A stretch of 64,000 nt of DNA from Xanthobacter autotrophicus (GTDB lineage: Bacteria > Pseudomonadota > Alphaproteobacteria > Rhizobiales > Xanthobacteraceae). The notes beneath the pieces were generated by a model. The model searched no databases. It was not told the origin of the DNA and saw only the letters and a program-made list of their open reading frames with translations. Positions 47,445-56,918 of the stretch are shown in pieces. Where the stretch lies: positions 310,001-374,000 of the forward strand of contig NZ_VAUP01000031.1 of the NCBI RefSeq assembly GCF_005871085.1, given 5' to 3'. Position 1 is the stretch's first letter, and each line of letters opens with the position of its first letter. A program made the position numbers and the translations under genes.

Positions 47445-48299
47445 TCACTCGCGCGGTGTCGCCAGAAGGTCCAGATGGCCGATGGCGCAGGCTTCGGCCT
47501 CGGCGCGGTGGCGGGACCAATCCTGTGCCGTCGCCGCATCGACGTGGCCGCTTTCTGTCGCCGCTGCCGCGGTGCCGGCGGCGAGCTTGCGGATCAGCGC
47601 CCGGTCACCGGGGACGAGGTGCCACGGGCTCTGCGCCTGCCCCACCTCGTAGCCCGCCCGCGCCAGCGCGGCGCCAAGCACCTGAGTGGCGTCGGGGCCG
47701 AGCGCGGGGCCGAAGCCCTTGTCGATGCCCTGATGGGCACGAAAGCCGGTCGCGATGGCGGCATCGGCTGCGTGGGGGGGCGCCCAGGCATCCCGCCCGT
47801 CGCAGGTGAGGGCGGCGTGGACGAGGATGCCCGAGCCAGCCATCCCTTGCGCAAAACCTTCGCACCAGTCCGCCGAGACCAGGTCATGGAACGCCGAGGC
47901 GGTGACCAGATGCGGCGCGAAGGCGCGCGGGGCGGCGGGATCGCGGGCAAGGTCCGCGATGGCGAATTCCACCCGGATCTCCCGCGCGCCCAGGGTGAGG
48001 AGCAGCGTTTCGCCCGCCTCCCACCAATTGTCCGCGAAGGTCTTCAGGCGGGTGCGGGCGGCCTCGGCGAGGGCGCCGTCGTGATCCATCAGCACCCAGT
48101 GCTGGCGCGGCCCAAGGCGCGGCGCCAGCGCCCGGAGGTTCGATCCGGAGCCGGCGCCGAGATCGACGATGCGCTGCTCCTCCACGTCTTCCAGCTGGCG
48201 CGCCAGCTCCGCCTCCAGCGCCATGTTGCGGGAGCGGTGGTCGGCCGGCTCGCGCAGGGAGAGCCAGTCGTCGGAGAAGGTGGCGGGGGAGGGGGTCAC
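47445..48299 (-). CDS. Class I SAM-dependent methyltransferase
   Basis: 284 residues. SAM motif VDLGAGSGSNLRAL with MDHD and a further motif AHDLVSADW-like region; the family is typical of small-molecule methyltransferases found beside GT4 and PTPS-like genes in alphaproteobacteria. GTG start at 48299 overlaps the glycosyltransferase stop as GTGA. Last gene of the four-gene minus operon. Substrate unknown, probably the glycosylated product of the pathway (inference). Confidence 0.85.
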   Translation of the reverse strand: MTPSPATFSDDWLSLREPADHRSRNMALEAELARQLEDVEEQRIVDLGAGSGSNLRALAPRLGPRQHWVLMDHDGALAEAARTRLKTFADNWWEAGETLLLTLGAREIRVEFAIADLARDPAAPRAFAPHLVTASAFHDLVSADWCEGFAQGMAGSGILVHAALTCDGRDAWAPPHAADAAIATGFRAHQGIDKGFGPALGPDATQVLGAALARAGYEVGQAQSPWHLVPGDRALIRKLAAGTAAAATESGHVDAATAQDWSRHRAEAEACAIGHLDLLATPRE

Positions 48300-49339
48300 G
48301 TGTGGCTCGTTTTCGCCAGCACCCGGCCGATGGTGGCGGCGGTGTCGGCCCAGGACGGCAGTTGCTGCCCAGCGGCGAAGGCCGCGTCGGCAAAGGCCCG
48401 GCGGCGGGCCGGGTCGGCGATGAGGCTGCGCAGCGCCTCCGCGAAGGCTACGGCATCGCCGGGGGGCACCTTCTGGCCGGCGCCATCCGGCACCGTCTCG
48501 CCTGCCGCTCCGCCGGTGGTGCACACCACGGGCAGGCCGCGCCGCATGGCTTCGGCCAGCACCATGCCATAGCCCTCATAAAGCGAGGGATGCACGAAGA
48601 TGTCCGCCTCCCCATAGGCGGCATCGAGATCGGCGCGATCGAGCTGGCCCAGCAAGCGGACATTTCCGCGCGGAGCCGCCGCCGCCCGTGCTGCGACCAT
48701 CTCCGCCGTGGGGGGATCGAGATGGGTGGCGCCGGCGATGGCGAGGGAGAAGTCGAGGTCGGCGATAAGGTCGAGGGCATCGAACAGGATGTCGTAGCCC
48801 TTGCGCGGGGTCAGCGAGCCCACGGCGATGAGGCGCGGCGGCTCGCCATCGGCGGGTACGCGGGCCATGGGCTCGGTGCCGGGCACCGCGAGGGTCAGGC
48901 GCTCGGGGTCAACGCCATAGCGCGCCACCAGGGTGCGGCCGGTCTCGGGGCTCACGGTGATGACCGCATCGGCGGCGTTCAGAACCGCCTTCTCGCTCTG
49001 GAACAGGTGTTCGGCCAGATCCGCAGACAGCCCCGTCTCCAGCGCGAGCGGATGATGCACCAGGGCGACGAGGCGCCGGCCCAGCCCCTGCAGCCGGTCC
49101 GCCGGAAGGGCGCCGAAGGCGAGGCCGTCGCCCAGCAGGATGGTGTCCGGCGGTGTCGCCGCGAGCCGGGCCAGGGCCGCGTCCACCTCGGCCCCGGTCG
49201 GAGTGGGGAAGGCGCCGTCGAGGCTCAGGGGCGCGATGTCGAGGCCTGAGGCCTGAAGCTCGGCGATGACGCGGCGGTCGTAGGCATAGCCTCCGGTGGG
49301 CGTGTCCAGCGGGCCGGGGTGGACGAAGGCGACGGGCAT
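48296..49339 (-). CDS. GT4-family glycosyltransferase
   Basis: 347 residues. N-terminal acceptor domain (HPGPLDTPTGGYAYDRRV), then GSLTPRKGYDILFDAL and the nucleotide-sugar motif HPSLYEGYGMVLAEAM with its Glu pair. A soluble retaining glycosyltransferase. Starts six bases after the PTPS-like stop and is coupled to the methyltransferase by GTGA, so these three form one operon. Confidence 0.92.
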   Translation of the reverse strand: MPVAFVHPGPLDTPTGGYAYDRRVIAELQASGLDIAPLSLDGAFPTPTGAEVDAALARLAATPPDTILLGDGLAFGALPADRLQGLGRRLVALVHHPLALETGLSADLAEHLFQSEKAVLNAADAVITVSPETGRTLVARYGVDPERLTLAVPGTEPMARVPADGEPPRLIAVGSLTPRKGYDILFDALDLIADLDFSLAIAGATHLDPPTAEMVAARAAAAPRGNVRLLGQLDRADLDAAYGEADIFVHPSLYEGYGMVLAEAMRRGLPVVCTTGGAAGETVPDGAGQKVPPGDAVAFAEALRSLIADPARRRAFADAAFAAGQQLPSWADTAATIGRVLAKTSHT

Positions 49340-49345
49340 AAGATT

Positions 49346-49777
49346 TCAGGACAGGAGCTGGAGGGAGGCGTCGTCGGCGGCAAGGTCCGCCTCGTACCAG
49401 GCGCGGGCCACGTGGGATTCGTGCAGGGTCACGCGGATGCGGGCGAGCGCCTCGCTACCCGCGCCCAGCTCGCCGGCGCGCGCCGCCTGCGCCATCTTGT
49501 CGAAGACGTGCCGGCACAGCACTTCCGTGGTGGTGTTGCGGCCTGCGAAGTCCGGCACCTCGTCGAGATTCTTGTAGTTGAGCGGGCCGAGCACGGCCTT
49601 GAGCGCATCATGGGCGCGGGCGATGTCCACCACCACGCCCTCCACCGTCAGCTCCCGGCGATAGAAGGCCACGTCCACCACGAAGGTTGCGCCATGCAGC
49701 GCCTGGGCCGGGCCGAACAGGTCGCCCTTGAAGCTGTGAGCGATCATGATGTGGTCCCGCACCTCTACCGCATACAT
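49346..49777 (-). CDS. PTPS/QueD-like protein with altered zinc site
   Basis: 143 residues, 6-pyruvoyl/6-carboxytetrahydropterin synthase fold. His14 (IAHSF) and His28 (LHGATF) match two zinc ligands, but the third is Ala30 where the family has LHGH. The usual catalytic Cys ahead of this motif is absent. TLHESH near the end keeps the conserved His-Glu. The reaction is therefore uncertain, though a pterin or related substrate is likely. ATG 49777; 55 bases after the MDR gene. Confidence 0.85.
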   Translation of the reverse strand: MYAVEVRDHIMIAHSFKGDLFGPAQALHGATFVVDVAFYRRELTVEGVVVDIARAHDALKAVLGPLNYKNLDEVPDFAGRNTTTEVLCRHVFDKMAQAARAGELGAGSEALARIRVTLHESHVARAWYEADLAADDASLQLLS

Positions 49778-49832
49778 GCGTAACTCCCTTGGTGGGTTTC
49801 AGGGCCGGGCCGCGTGGCGCCTGCCGTCGGCG

Positions 49833-50837
49833 TCACTTGTAGCGCACCACCGTGGCGATGCCTGCCGCTCCGTCCGCAAGGATACGCGGCAGAGCCTGCG
49901 GCAGATCGTCGAAGGCCACCTCTTCGGTGATCAGCGCGTCGAAGGCGGGGTCGGTGAGAAGCGCCAGCGCCTTCTCCAGCCGGCGCCGGTGGCTCCAGCG
50001 CGGGCGGCGGCCGGGGCTGACCATGCCCACCTGCGAGGAGAGGATCTGCAGGCGCCGGTGGTGGAAGGCGCCGCCGAGCTGCGTATTCACCCCCTTGTCG
50101 CCATACCAGCTCATCTCCACCACGCGGGCTTCCTCGCCGCAGCAGGCCAGCGCGGTTGCCAGCCCAGCGCCGCTGCCGCTGGTGTGGAAGACAAGGTCGG
50201 CATCGGCAACCCCTTCGCCCGTGGTCGCGAAGGCGGCGCCGAAGGAGCGCGCCAGACCGGCTCGGCTCTCATCCGGATCGATGACGGTGACCTCCGCCCC
50301 CGGCAGGCGGGCGGCGAGATAGGTGATGAGCAGGCCCACGAGGCCCGCCCCCACCACGACGATGCGGTCGCCGGGGCCGGCGCCCCCATCCCACAGGGCG
50401 TTGAGGGCGGTTTCCATGTTGGCGGCCAGCGTCGCGCGACGGGGCGGCAGGCCTTCAGGCAAAGGCGTCAGTATGGATACGGGGGCGTTGAAGCGGGTCT
50501 GGTGCGGGGCGAGGGCGAAGACGAGCCGGCCGTCCAGAGTTTCGTGGCCCGCCTCAACCCGGCCGACCGCGCAATAACCGTATTTGACCGGGAAGGGGAA
50601 GTCGCCCTGCTGCAACGGCGCGCGCATGCGCTCGCGGTGGACGGGATCGGTGAGGCCCTGAAACACGAGGCGTTCCGTGCCGCGGCTGATGGCGCTCCAC
50701 AAGGTGGCGACCCGCGCCTCGTCGGGGGCGGGGGGCGCAAGCTGTTCCGCGCGCAGGGTCGCGGTGCCGGGGCCGACGGTCCAAAGCGCCCGGCTCTCGC
50801 TGGATTTGAGACATTTTGACGCATCAAGGGCGGTCAT
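49833..50837 (-). CDS. MDR-superfamily dehydrogenase
   Basis: 334 residues. N-terminal GroES-like part (LWSAISRGTERLVFQG, KYGYCAVGRVE), Rossmann motif VVGAGLVGLLITYLAA, then VIDPDESRAGLA. Annotated in relatives as zinc-binding alcohol dehydrogenase, but no clear zinc-ligand Cys cluster is seen. First gene of the operon with the PTPS-like, GT4 and methyltransferase genes; divergent from the opgH-like gene. Substrate unknown. Confidence 0.85.
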   Translation of the reverse strand: MTALDASKCLKSSESRALWTVGPGTATLRAEQLAPPAPDEARVATLWSAISRGTERLVFQGLTDPVHRERMRAPLQQGDFPFPVKYGYCAVGRVEAGHETLDGRLVFALAPHQTRFNAPVSILTPLPEGLPPRRATLAANMETALNALWDGGAGPGDRIVVVGAGLVGLLITYLAARLPGAEVTVIDPDESRAGLARSFGAAFATTGEGVADADLVFHTSGSGAGLATALACCGEEARVVEMSWYGDKGVNTQLGGAFHHRRLQILSSQVGMVSPGRRPRWSHRRRLEKALALLTDPAFDALITEEVAFDDLPQALPRILADGAAGIATVVRYK

Positions 50838-50942
50838 GCCGTCGCTTTCGTATAGCGCTTCAGGGTTCTGCCGCGGCGCTGCCGGCGGCGGGTGCGGGAT
50901 GCGTTTTCAGCCTTGAGCCGGGTCCGGCAGTTGGAGCTATGC

Positions 50943-52763
50943 ATGTCTTCGAGGTCCGGTCCACCGCCTGAAGTGAACCCCGCCGCCGATTTCACCCCGG
51001 CCCTGCTCCAGCCGATGGCGGCGCTGGCCCGGCGCCGCCTGTTCATGTTGGCGGTGAACGCGGTGACGCTGCTGTTGGTTCTCGCCGGCGTCGCCGCGCT
51101 GGGCGCCCATGGCGGATTTACCGTGGTGGATGGCCTCATCCTCCTGTGCGCCCTCGCAATAACGCCGTGGAACGCCATCGGGTTCTGGAACGCGATCACC
51201 GGGCTCGTGCTGCTGCACGCCCGCCGGCGCGGGGTGGAGGCGGCAGCGCCGTTCCTCGCCCCGGAGCCGCAGGGGCCGCTCACCGTGCGCACCGCCATCC
51301 TCCTCACCGTGCGCAACGAGGATCCGGCGCGGGCGCTGGCGCGCCTCAGGGCGGTGAAGGCTGACCTTGATGCCAGCGGCCAGGGCGGCCTGTTCGATTT
51401 CCATGTGCTGAGCGACACCTCGCGCCCCGAGATCGCGGCGGCGGAAGAGGCGGCGGTGGCGGCGTGGCGGAGCGAGGAGGGGGCGTCCCGCATCTTCTAT
51501 CGCCGCCGGGCGGAGAACACCGATTTCAAGGCCGGCAACATCCGCGATTTCTGCCTTGCCGCCGGCACGCGCTACGATTTCATGCTGCCGCTGGATGCCG
51601 ACAGCCTCATGGGCGCCGCAACCATCCTGCGCATGGCGCGCTTGATGGCGGCCCACCCGCGCCTTGGCATCCTCCAGAGCCTGGTGGTGGGGCTGCCGGC
51701 GCAGAGTGCCTTCGCCCGCATGTTCCAGTTCGGGATGCGTCACGGCATGCGCTGCTACACGCTCGGCGCCTCCTGGTGGGCCGGGGAGTGCGGGCCGTTC
51801 TGGGGCCATAACGCGCTGATCCGCATCGCCCCGTTCCGTGCCTTCTGCCATCTTCCGCACCTGCCCGGCGCCCCGCCCTTGGGCGGGCCGATCCTCTCCC
51901 ACGACCAGGTGGAAGCCGCCCTGATGCGCCGCGCCGGCTATGAGGTGCGGGTGCTGCCGGTGGAAAGCGAGAGCTACGAGGAGAACCCGCCGGCCGTCAC
52001 CGACTTCGTGTCACGCGACCTGCGCTGGTGCCTTGGCAACCTGCAATATCTGCGGCTGCTCGCCCAGCCCGGCTTTGCCGCCAGCCTCCAGCCCATGAGC
52101 CGGTTCCAGTTGGTGTGGGCCATCCTCATGTTCGTGACAGTGCCGGCCCATCCGCTGCTGATCGCGCTTCTGCCGTTCGCGGCGGTGCAGGCGGCGGGAC
52201 TGCAGGATTATCCCGCCAGCCTCGCCATGGCTCTTTATGGCGGCATGCTGCTGATGGCGCTGGCGCCGAAGCTTGCCGGCGTCGCCGACGTGGCGCTGAC
52301 GCCGGGGGGCGTGGCGCGCTATGGCGGGGCAGGGCGCTTTGCGGCGTCGGTGGCGGTGGAACTGGTGTTCTCGTTCCTGCTCTCGGCCATCACCGCGCTG
52401 GCGGTGACGGTGGAAATCGGCCGCCTGGTGTTGGGCCGCGCGCGCTCCGGCTGGATGGCGCAGGCCCGGGACGGGCATGGGGTGAGCTGGACTGCGGCCA
52501 CGCGGGCCTTCTGGCCGCAAACGGTGTTCGGTCTTGCGGTGACGGCGGGGCTCGCCGTGGTGTCTCCAGGCCTGATCGCTTGGGCGGCGCCGGTGCTGGC
52601 GGGCTATGTGCTCGCCGTTCCGTTCACTGTCGTCACCGCCGATCCCCGGTTCGCCCGCTTCGCGGTCAAAGCCCGCCTGTGCGCCGTGCCGGAGGAGTTC
52701 GCGCCGAGCGAGGTGCAGCGCATCCTGTCCGGCGAAACCCAGCGCGAGCGCGCCGCCGCCTGA
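50943..52763 (+). CDS. OpgH-like glucans biosynthesis glucosyltransferase
   Basis: 606 residues, GT2 membrane enzyme. Two N-terminal membrane segments (about 35-80), then the GT2 domain: ILLTVRNEDPA, DADS, SHDQVEAALMRRAGY with the catalytic Asp, and RDLRW in place of QxxRW. Several C-terminal membrane segments follow (about 385-570). Uses UDP-glucose to make osmoregulated periplasmic glucans. No opgG gene is adjacent. ATG 50943 with TTGGAG upstream. Confidence 0.9.
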   Translation: MSSRSGPPPEVNPAADFTPALLQPMAALARRRLFMLAVNAVTLLLVLAGVAALGAHGGFTVVDGLILLCALAITPWNAIGFWNAITGLVLLHARRRGVEAAAPFLAPEPQGPLTVRTAILLTVRNEDPARALARLRAVKADLDASGQGGLFDFHVLSDTSRPEIAAAEEAAVAAWRSEEGASRIFYRRRAENTDFKAGNIRDFCLAAGTRYDFMLPLDADSLMGAATILRMARLMAAHPRLGILQSLVVGLPAQSAFARMFQFGMRHGMRCYTLGASWWAGECGPFWGHNALIRIAPFRAFCHLPHLPGAPPLGGPILSHDQVEAALMRRAGYEVRVLPVESESYEENPPAVTDFVSRDLRWCLGNLQYLRLLAQPGFAASLQPMSRFQLVWAILMFVTVPAHPLLIALLPFAAVQAAGLQDYPASLAMALYGGMLLMALAPKLAGVADVALTPGGVARYGGAGRFAASVAVELVFSFLLSAITALAVTVEIGRLVLGRARSGWMAQARDGHGVSWTAATRAFWPQTVFGLAVTAGLAVVSPGLIAWAAPVLAGYVLAVPFTVVTADPRFARFAVKARLCAVPEEFAPSEVQRILSGETQRERAAA

Positions 52764-52781
52764 CGCGGAGGCGCGTCTTCC

Positions 52782-53291
52782 TCAGGCCGCCGCCTGTTCC
52801 CGCTGGAAGATGATGAGATCCAGCGAGGGGGCAGCATTCCGGCCGCCGATGCTGGTGAGAAGGGCGTGAACCTGTCCGCGATGGTGGGTCTGGTGGTTGA
52901 AGAAGTGGTCCAGCGCGCTCGCAAGGCTCTGCTGGAAGGTTTGGCCCGACGTGTTGGCGTAGCTGATCTCGGCTGACAGGCTCTGTGCGTCCTGCGCGGC
53001 GATGAAGGCGATGATGCGTGCATCTTCCGCCACCCGCAGCGGCTCGAGGTCCGCCAGCCGGGGCGCGAGGATGGTATCGAGCTTCAGGGCCGGCGGCGCG
53101 CTGCCCTCGAAGCGGGAGAGCCAGATGCGGTCGCCCACCAGGAGGTGGTTGAGGGTCGCCGTCACCGAGCCGAAGAACGCGCCGGCGGAGCGCGAGCAGG
53201 CCTCTTCGCCCTGGGCGCGGGCGGCGGCATAGAGGTGCGCGTTGGCCCACGCGTTATAGGCCGCGAAGGTGGCGTAGCTGCGCAGTGGCAT
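52782..53291 (-). CDS. DinB-family protein
   Basis: 169 residues, four-helix DinB/YfiT fold. Conserved metal-site His residues: His49 in LNHLLVGDRIW and the C-terminal HQTHHRGQVHALL. Role unknown; relatives include thiol S-transferases. ATG 53291 has AGGGAA upstream; the frame to 53441 is rejected. Confidence 0.9.
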   Translation of the reverse strand: MPLRSYATFAAYNAWANAHLYAAARAQGEEACSRSAGAFFGSVTATLNHLLVGDRIWLSRFEGSAPPALKLDTILAPRLADLEPLRVAEDARIIAFIAAQDAQSLSAEISYANTSGQTFQQSLASALDHFFNHQTHHRGQVHALLTSIGGRNAAPSLDLIIFQREQAAA

Positions 53292-53353
53292 GGTGGTTCC
53301 CTGATCGGACCGGAAGAGGGCGAGCCCCGGCGCAAAAGAGCGGGGTCGCAGAT

Positions 53354-53398
53354 CGCGTGCGCCGATCAGGCTGCGTCGCAGTCTGATCGGCGCACGCG
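53354..53398. terminator. 45-bp near-perfect palindrome, probable terminator or repeat element
   Basis: CGCGTGCGCCGATCAG (53354-53369) pairs with 53383-53398 over 16 bases. A G-T pair and then CTGCG/CGCAG (53371-53375, 53377-53381) extend the arms almost to the centre. It lies between the large exported protein gene and the DinB gene, both minus strand. It has no adjacent T-run, so terminator function is not certain. Confidence 0.55.
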
Positions 53399-53453
53399 TT
53401 GTCTGTCCTGGAGTCGATGGACGGGCGCGTCCCCGGCCCACCCGTCCGTAACC

Positions 53454-55967
53454 TCAGCGTCGGAAGCCGCCGCCGAAACCGCCGCCCCGGAAGCCGCCCC
53501 CGCCGAACCGGTCACCACCGCCGAAGCCACCGAAGCTCCGGTCGAAGCCGCCCGAGCCGTAATGGTCGCCGCCATAGCCGCCGCCGTAGCCACCACCGAA
53601 GTGCTCGCCACCGCCGCCACCATAGCTCGACACCCGCTGCTGGCTCACCGAGCGGGCGTTCTCCTCGGCGTCCAGGCGGCTGGTGTCGGCGGCACGGTCT
53701 ACGTTCTGCCAGCCCGAGCCGGTATTCTTGGCCCAGCCGGTATCGGTGTGCTGGTAGACGTTGCCGTCATGGTCCACGGCCACATGGCCGTTGTTCCAGG
53801 CCACCGCATTGCCGGTCTTGACGTTGCCGGCGACGCCGCGGCTGTCCACGCTCACCTTGCCGTTGGTATCGGTGACGGCGGTCTGGGAGGCGTGGCCGGT
53901 GCCGGTAGTGGGGTTGAAGCCCGCCGATTCCCGGCCGGCGGCGGCATTGCCCGTATAGGCGTTGCCTTCCACCCCGGCGCGGGATTCGCCCCGGGCGCCG
54001 GTAGTGGGATTGTAGCGGGCATTCTCGGCCCCGGCGGCGTAATTGCCCGTGTAGGGATTGAAGCCGGCGGCGGAGCGACCGGTGAAGCCGGTGCCGCCCG
54101 CCGTGGTGCCGTGCCAGTCGCGGCCGGACCATTCGGTGCCGTTCCAGGTGGTGCCCCAGGCGTGGTTCACCGTGGCGCCGCCGCCCCAGCGGCCATAGAG
54201 GTTGGCCTGGTTGATGTTGGTGTAGCCCCAGTGGCCGCCCCATGGTCCAGCGTAGGGACCATAGCCGACACCCCAGTACGGACCCCAATAGGGCGTCACC
54301 GCCGCGCCCCAGGGCCAGCCCGCGGCGAAGCCGAAGGCAAAACCGTCGGCCACGCCCAGGGCGAAGCCGGCGCCGAGGCCATAGGTGACCGGGCAGGAGT
54401 ACCAATAGGCGCCCACATAGCCCGGGCAGGTATAGCCTGTGCCGTAGACCACCGTGCCACCTGGCGCGACGACTACGCCCATGTAGCCCGGCGTGTAGCC
54501 CACCACCACCGCTTCAGGCGTGGTGGCATAGATCCGCACGTAGGTGACGTAGTGGAGCGGCGAGGACACCGGGATCGTGTAGATCGCGTCCGGCACCACG
54601 TCGGCCACGCGCCACGGGCCTGTGGCGGTTTCGGCGACGAACCAGATGCCGTTGTTCACCGCATAATAGCGCTCGGTGTCGAGCTGGATCACCGGCGTTG
54701 CGGTGTTGATGGCGTAGTTCAGCCCGGTGCCGGGGATGGGCTCGAAGCGCGGCGTGCCGTCGAAGGCGACTTTCAGGGGCACGTCCCGCTTCACCGTCGC
54801 CGTTTGCGGGATGGTGGCGGCGATCACCGCCTCCTTGGCCTGCGGCGTGCCGGCCACCGAGACCAGCACGTTGGCCTTGGGATCATTGGGCGAGATCTTC
54901 GCGAAATCCTTCGGCAGCGCATTGCTGGCCACAAAGGTCCAGGGCCCCTTGAGGTCGGGGGCCCGGAACCAGCGGCCGGAGAGCAGGATGTAATAGCTGT
55001 TGGAGGTGGTCTCCATGAACACCGCGTGGTCCGCGTTGTTCATGGACAGCAGGTTGGTGCCGGCCACCGGCAGCATCTGCGGCGGGCCATTGGACTGGAT
55101 CAGCTCGGCCGGCTGGGTGGCGACGAGGATGGCAGGCGCCGGGTTGATGGGCTTGCCCTTGGCGTCGAGCAGGGGATCGGCGGCCTGGTCCTGGAGGGCG
55201 GCCTTGGCGGCGGCGGAGAGCGCATCCGAAATCTGCGGCGTCAGGATCCAGGTGCCGGTGAGGCTGGGGCTTTCATACCAGTGGCCGCCGGCCTCCAGAT
55301 GATAGGTGCCGGCCTCGTCGAGCAGCATCAGCGGGCGGGTGTTGACCACGCGCTGGAAGGTGGGGGCACCCGCGATGGGTCGCAGCACCGGCGTTCCGGC
55401 CACGGGGACCAGCACGGTGGTGGTGGTGGCGAAGAGGATCTGCGGCGGCGTGTTGTCTACCGGCTGGGACTTGAGCTTGGCCAGCTCCTGGTTCACCGCG
55501 TAGCTCGCCTGCAACTGGTCAAGCGGGACGGTCATGCCGCTGGCCGGCAGGCGCGACTGGAGGGTCGAGCGGATGAGGGAGGCCTTGGCCGGCTCGGTGG
55601 GCACCTCCACCCCATCGATGGAGATGGTGGCGAGGTGGACGAGGCCAGCCGGCTTGTCGACGGCGACACGGGTCGAGAATAGCACCATGCCGTAGGTGGG
55701 CGTGCCGGACTTGGGCCCGATGGCCACCGCCGCGCGGCCGGACATCACGTCACCGGTCCAGCTGTCGACCTGGGGCTGGTAGAGCTGGAGCAACTGGTCG
55801 CCTGCGAGGGCAAAATCCCGCGGCCACGGCAGCGGTGCTTGTTGGCCCGTTGCATCCTGCCCCGGCGCGGCTGCTGCGGGCAGGGCCTGCTGGGCCTGGG
55901 CGCTCGCGCTCCAGAGCAGGGCGGCGGAGAGGACGGCAGCCGAGACGCCGGTCCAAAGTCGCTTCAT
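53454..55967 (-). CDS. Large exported repeat protein of unknown function
   Basis: 837 residues. Signal peptide to about residue 25 (SASAQA). The body (about 45-560) has repeated blocks with W/Y-containing strands such as WYESPSLTGTW, WFRAPDLKGPW, and WFVAETATGPW, suggesting a beta-rich multi-domain surface or periplasmic protein. A Gly/Trp/Tyr-rich section follows, then repeats around NPTTGARGES/NPTTGTGHAS, and a final Gly/Phe/Arg-rich tail ending GGGFRR. Not recognised as an enzyme. ATG 55967. Paired in style with the DUF3300 protein of this window, but not homologous by eye. Confidence 0.82.
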   Translation of the reverse strand: MKRLWTGVSAAVLSAALLWSASAQAQQALPAAAAPGQDATGQQAPLPWPRDFALAGDQLLQLYQPQVDSWTGDVMSGRAAVAIGPKSGTPTYGMVLFSTRVAVDKPAGLVHLATISIDGVEVPTEPAKASLIRSTLQSRLPASGMTVPLDQLQASYAVNQELAKLKSQPVDNTPPQILFATTTTVLVPVAGTPVLRPIAGAPTFQRVVNTRPLMLLDEAGTYHLEAGGHWYESPSLTGTWILTPQISDALSAAAKAALQDQAADPLLDAKGKPINPAPAILVATQPAELIQSNGPPQMLPVAGTNLLSMNNADHAVFMETTSNSYYILLSGRWFRAPDLKGPWTFVASNALPKDFAKISPNDPKANVLVSVAGTPQAKEAVIAATIPQTATVKRDVPLKVAFDGTPRFEPIPGTGLNYAINTATPVIQLDTERYYAVNNGIWFVAETATGPWRVADVVPDAIYTIPVSSPLHYVTYVRIYATTPEAVVVGYTPGYMGVVVAPGGTVVYGTGYTCPGYVGAYWYSCPVTYGLGAGFALGVADGFAFGFAAGWPWGAAVTPYWGPYWGVGYGPYAGPWGGHWGYTNINQANLYGRWGGGATVNHAWGTTWNGTEWSGRDWHGTTAGGTGFTGRSAAGFNPYTGNYAAGAENARYNPTTGARGESRAGVEGNAYTGNAAAGRESAGFNPTTGTGHASQTAVTDTNGKVSVDSRGVAGNVKTGNAVAWNNGHVAVDHDGNVYQHTDTGWAKNTGSGWQNVDRAADTSRLDAEENARSVSQQRVSSYGGGGGEHFGGGYGGGYGGDHYGSGGFDRSFGGFGGGDRFGGGGFRGGGFGGGFRR

Positions 55968-56111
55968 GAAGTCACTTCCTTCCGATCCGTCGGGGCGGCG
56001 GGAGGACTAGCATGTTCGCGGGCAAGCGTCAGCGGTACCTTGCGGTGGGGCCGGCCGGGAGTCCTTCACATGTCGGTGGGGCCCGGCCCGGGCGGCCGGA
56101 GCATTGTCCGG

Positions 56112-56381
56112 TCAGGTCGGGGCCGAGCAGGCGCGCTGCCACTTGAGCCGGGGACCGTCCCACGACACCGACAGGGTCTTGCGGAAGGGGCAGGGGCCGT
56201 TGGTGCCGGACGGCTCGGCGGTTGTTGTGCTCCAGTAGCCCTGCCACCGGTAAGGCGAATTGCTGCTGGCAACCGCGGCGTCCGGCTCGCTGGCCGGGAA
56301 CGCCCGGACGAGGTCGCCGCCGAACACGCTCCCTGCGATGAGCGTGGCGCCGACCATGGCGATGATGGAAGACCGTTTCAT
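56112..56381 (-). CDS. Small exported hypothetical protein
   Basis: 89 residues. Signal peptide (about 1-27, ending VRA), then a short domain with WQGYWSTTTAEP, CPFRKTL and a C-terminal CSAPT. Two Cys could form a disulphide. Family not recognised. ATG 56381. Confidence 0.6.
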   Translation of the reverse strand: MKRSSIIAMVGATLIAGSVFGGDLVRAFPASEPDAAVASSNSPYRWQGYWSTTTAEPSGTNGPCPFRKTLSVSWDGPRLKWQRACSAPT

Positions 56382-56918
56382 GGCTGTCTCTCGAATAGTC
56401 TTGTCAGAGGGCGGATCGACCGGTCCTGGCCCCCTGGCCCGGCCGATCCCGTCCGTCGTATTGCCGCGTTTGCCGACCCGAATCGCTACCCGTTTCGCAT
56501 GGCACCGCTCTGGATTTTCCAGATCCCAGCGTGTCGTTGCGCCGGGCTTAGGACGGTCCGGGCTCCCGGTCGTCCCCCCAACAGAGGATGCGTTCTTGTG
56601 TCTTACGCCTAGCGACCTGAACCGGGTGCATCCGGTTGGTCAGGATTTGTTCATCTTTCCGCGAGCGGGCGGCGGATCCGTGCCGGGCACCATGCACGCC
56701 GAAAGATGCGGTGGAGAGTTGGGGTGTTTTCCGGTTGCGGACTTGATCTTAACCACGATGAGGATTTCGCTGGGTGAGGCGCATGCGTGGTGAGAAATTG
56801 CGCACCGGAGCTGGATCCGATGTAGGCCTTGGCCTTGCGGGGTGAAACAGCTCCAAATGTGGGAAAGCGCGCACGAGGGCCTTGGCCGGCATCCGGTGCG
56901 CCGTTTGGAGGGCTTGGG
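56382..56918. other. Intergenic region upstream of aqpZ
   Basis: About 540 bases with no convincing gene; a 177-codon plus frame through it is Arg/Pro-rich noise. The half near aqpZ is more AT-rich and should carry its promoter. No hairpin or known motif seen. Confidence 0.4.

Noticed and set aside
56260-56793. Plus-strand frame of 177 codons before aqpZ
   Set aside because: It overlaps the opposite-strand small exported gene, lacks a ribosome site, and its composition is Arg/Pro/Ser noise.
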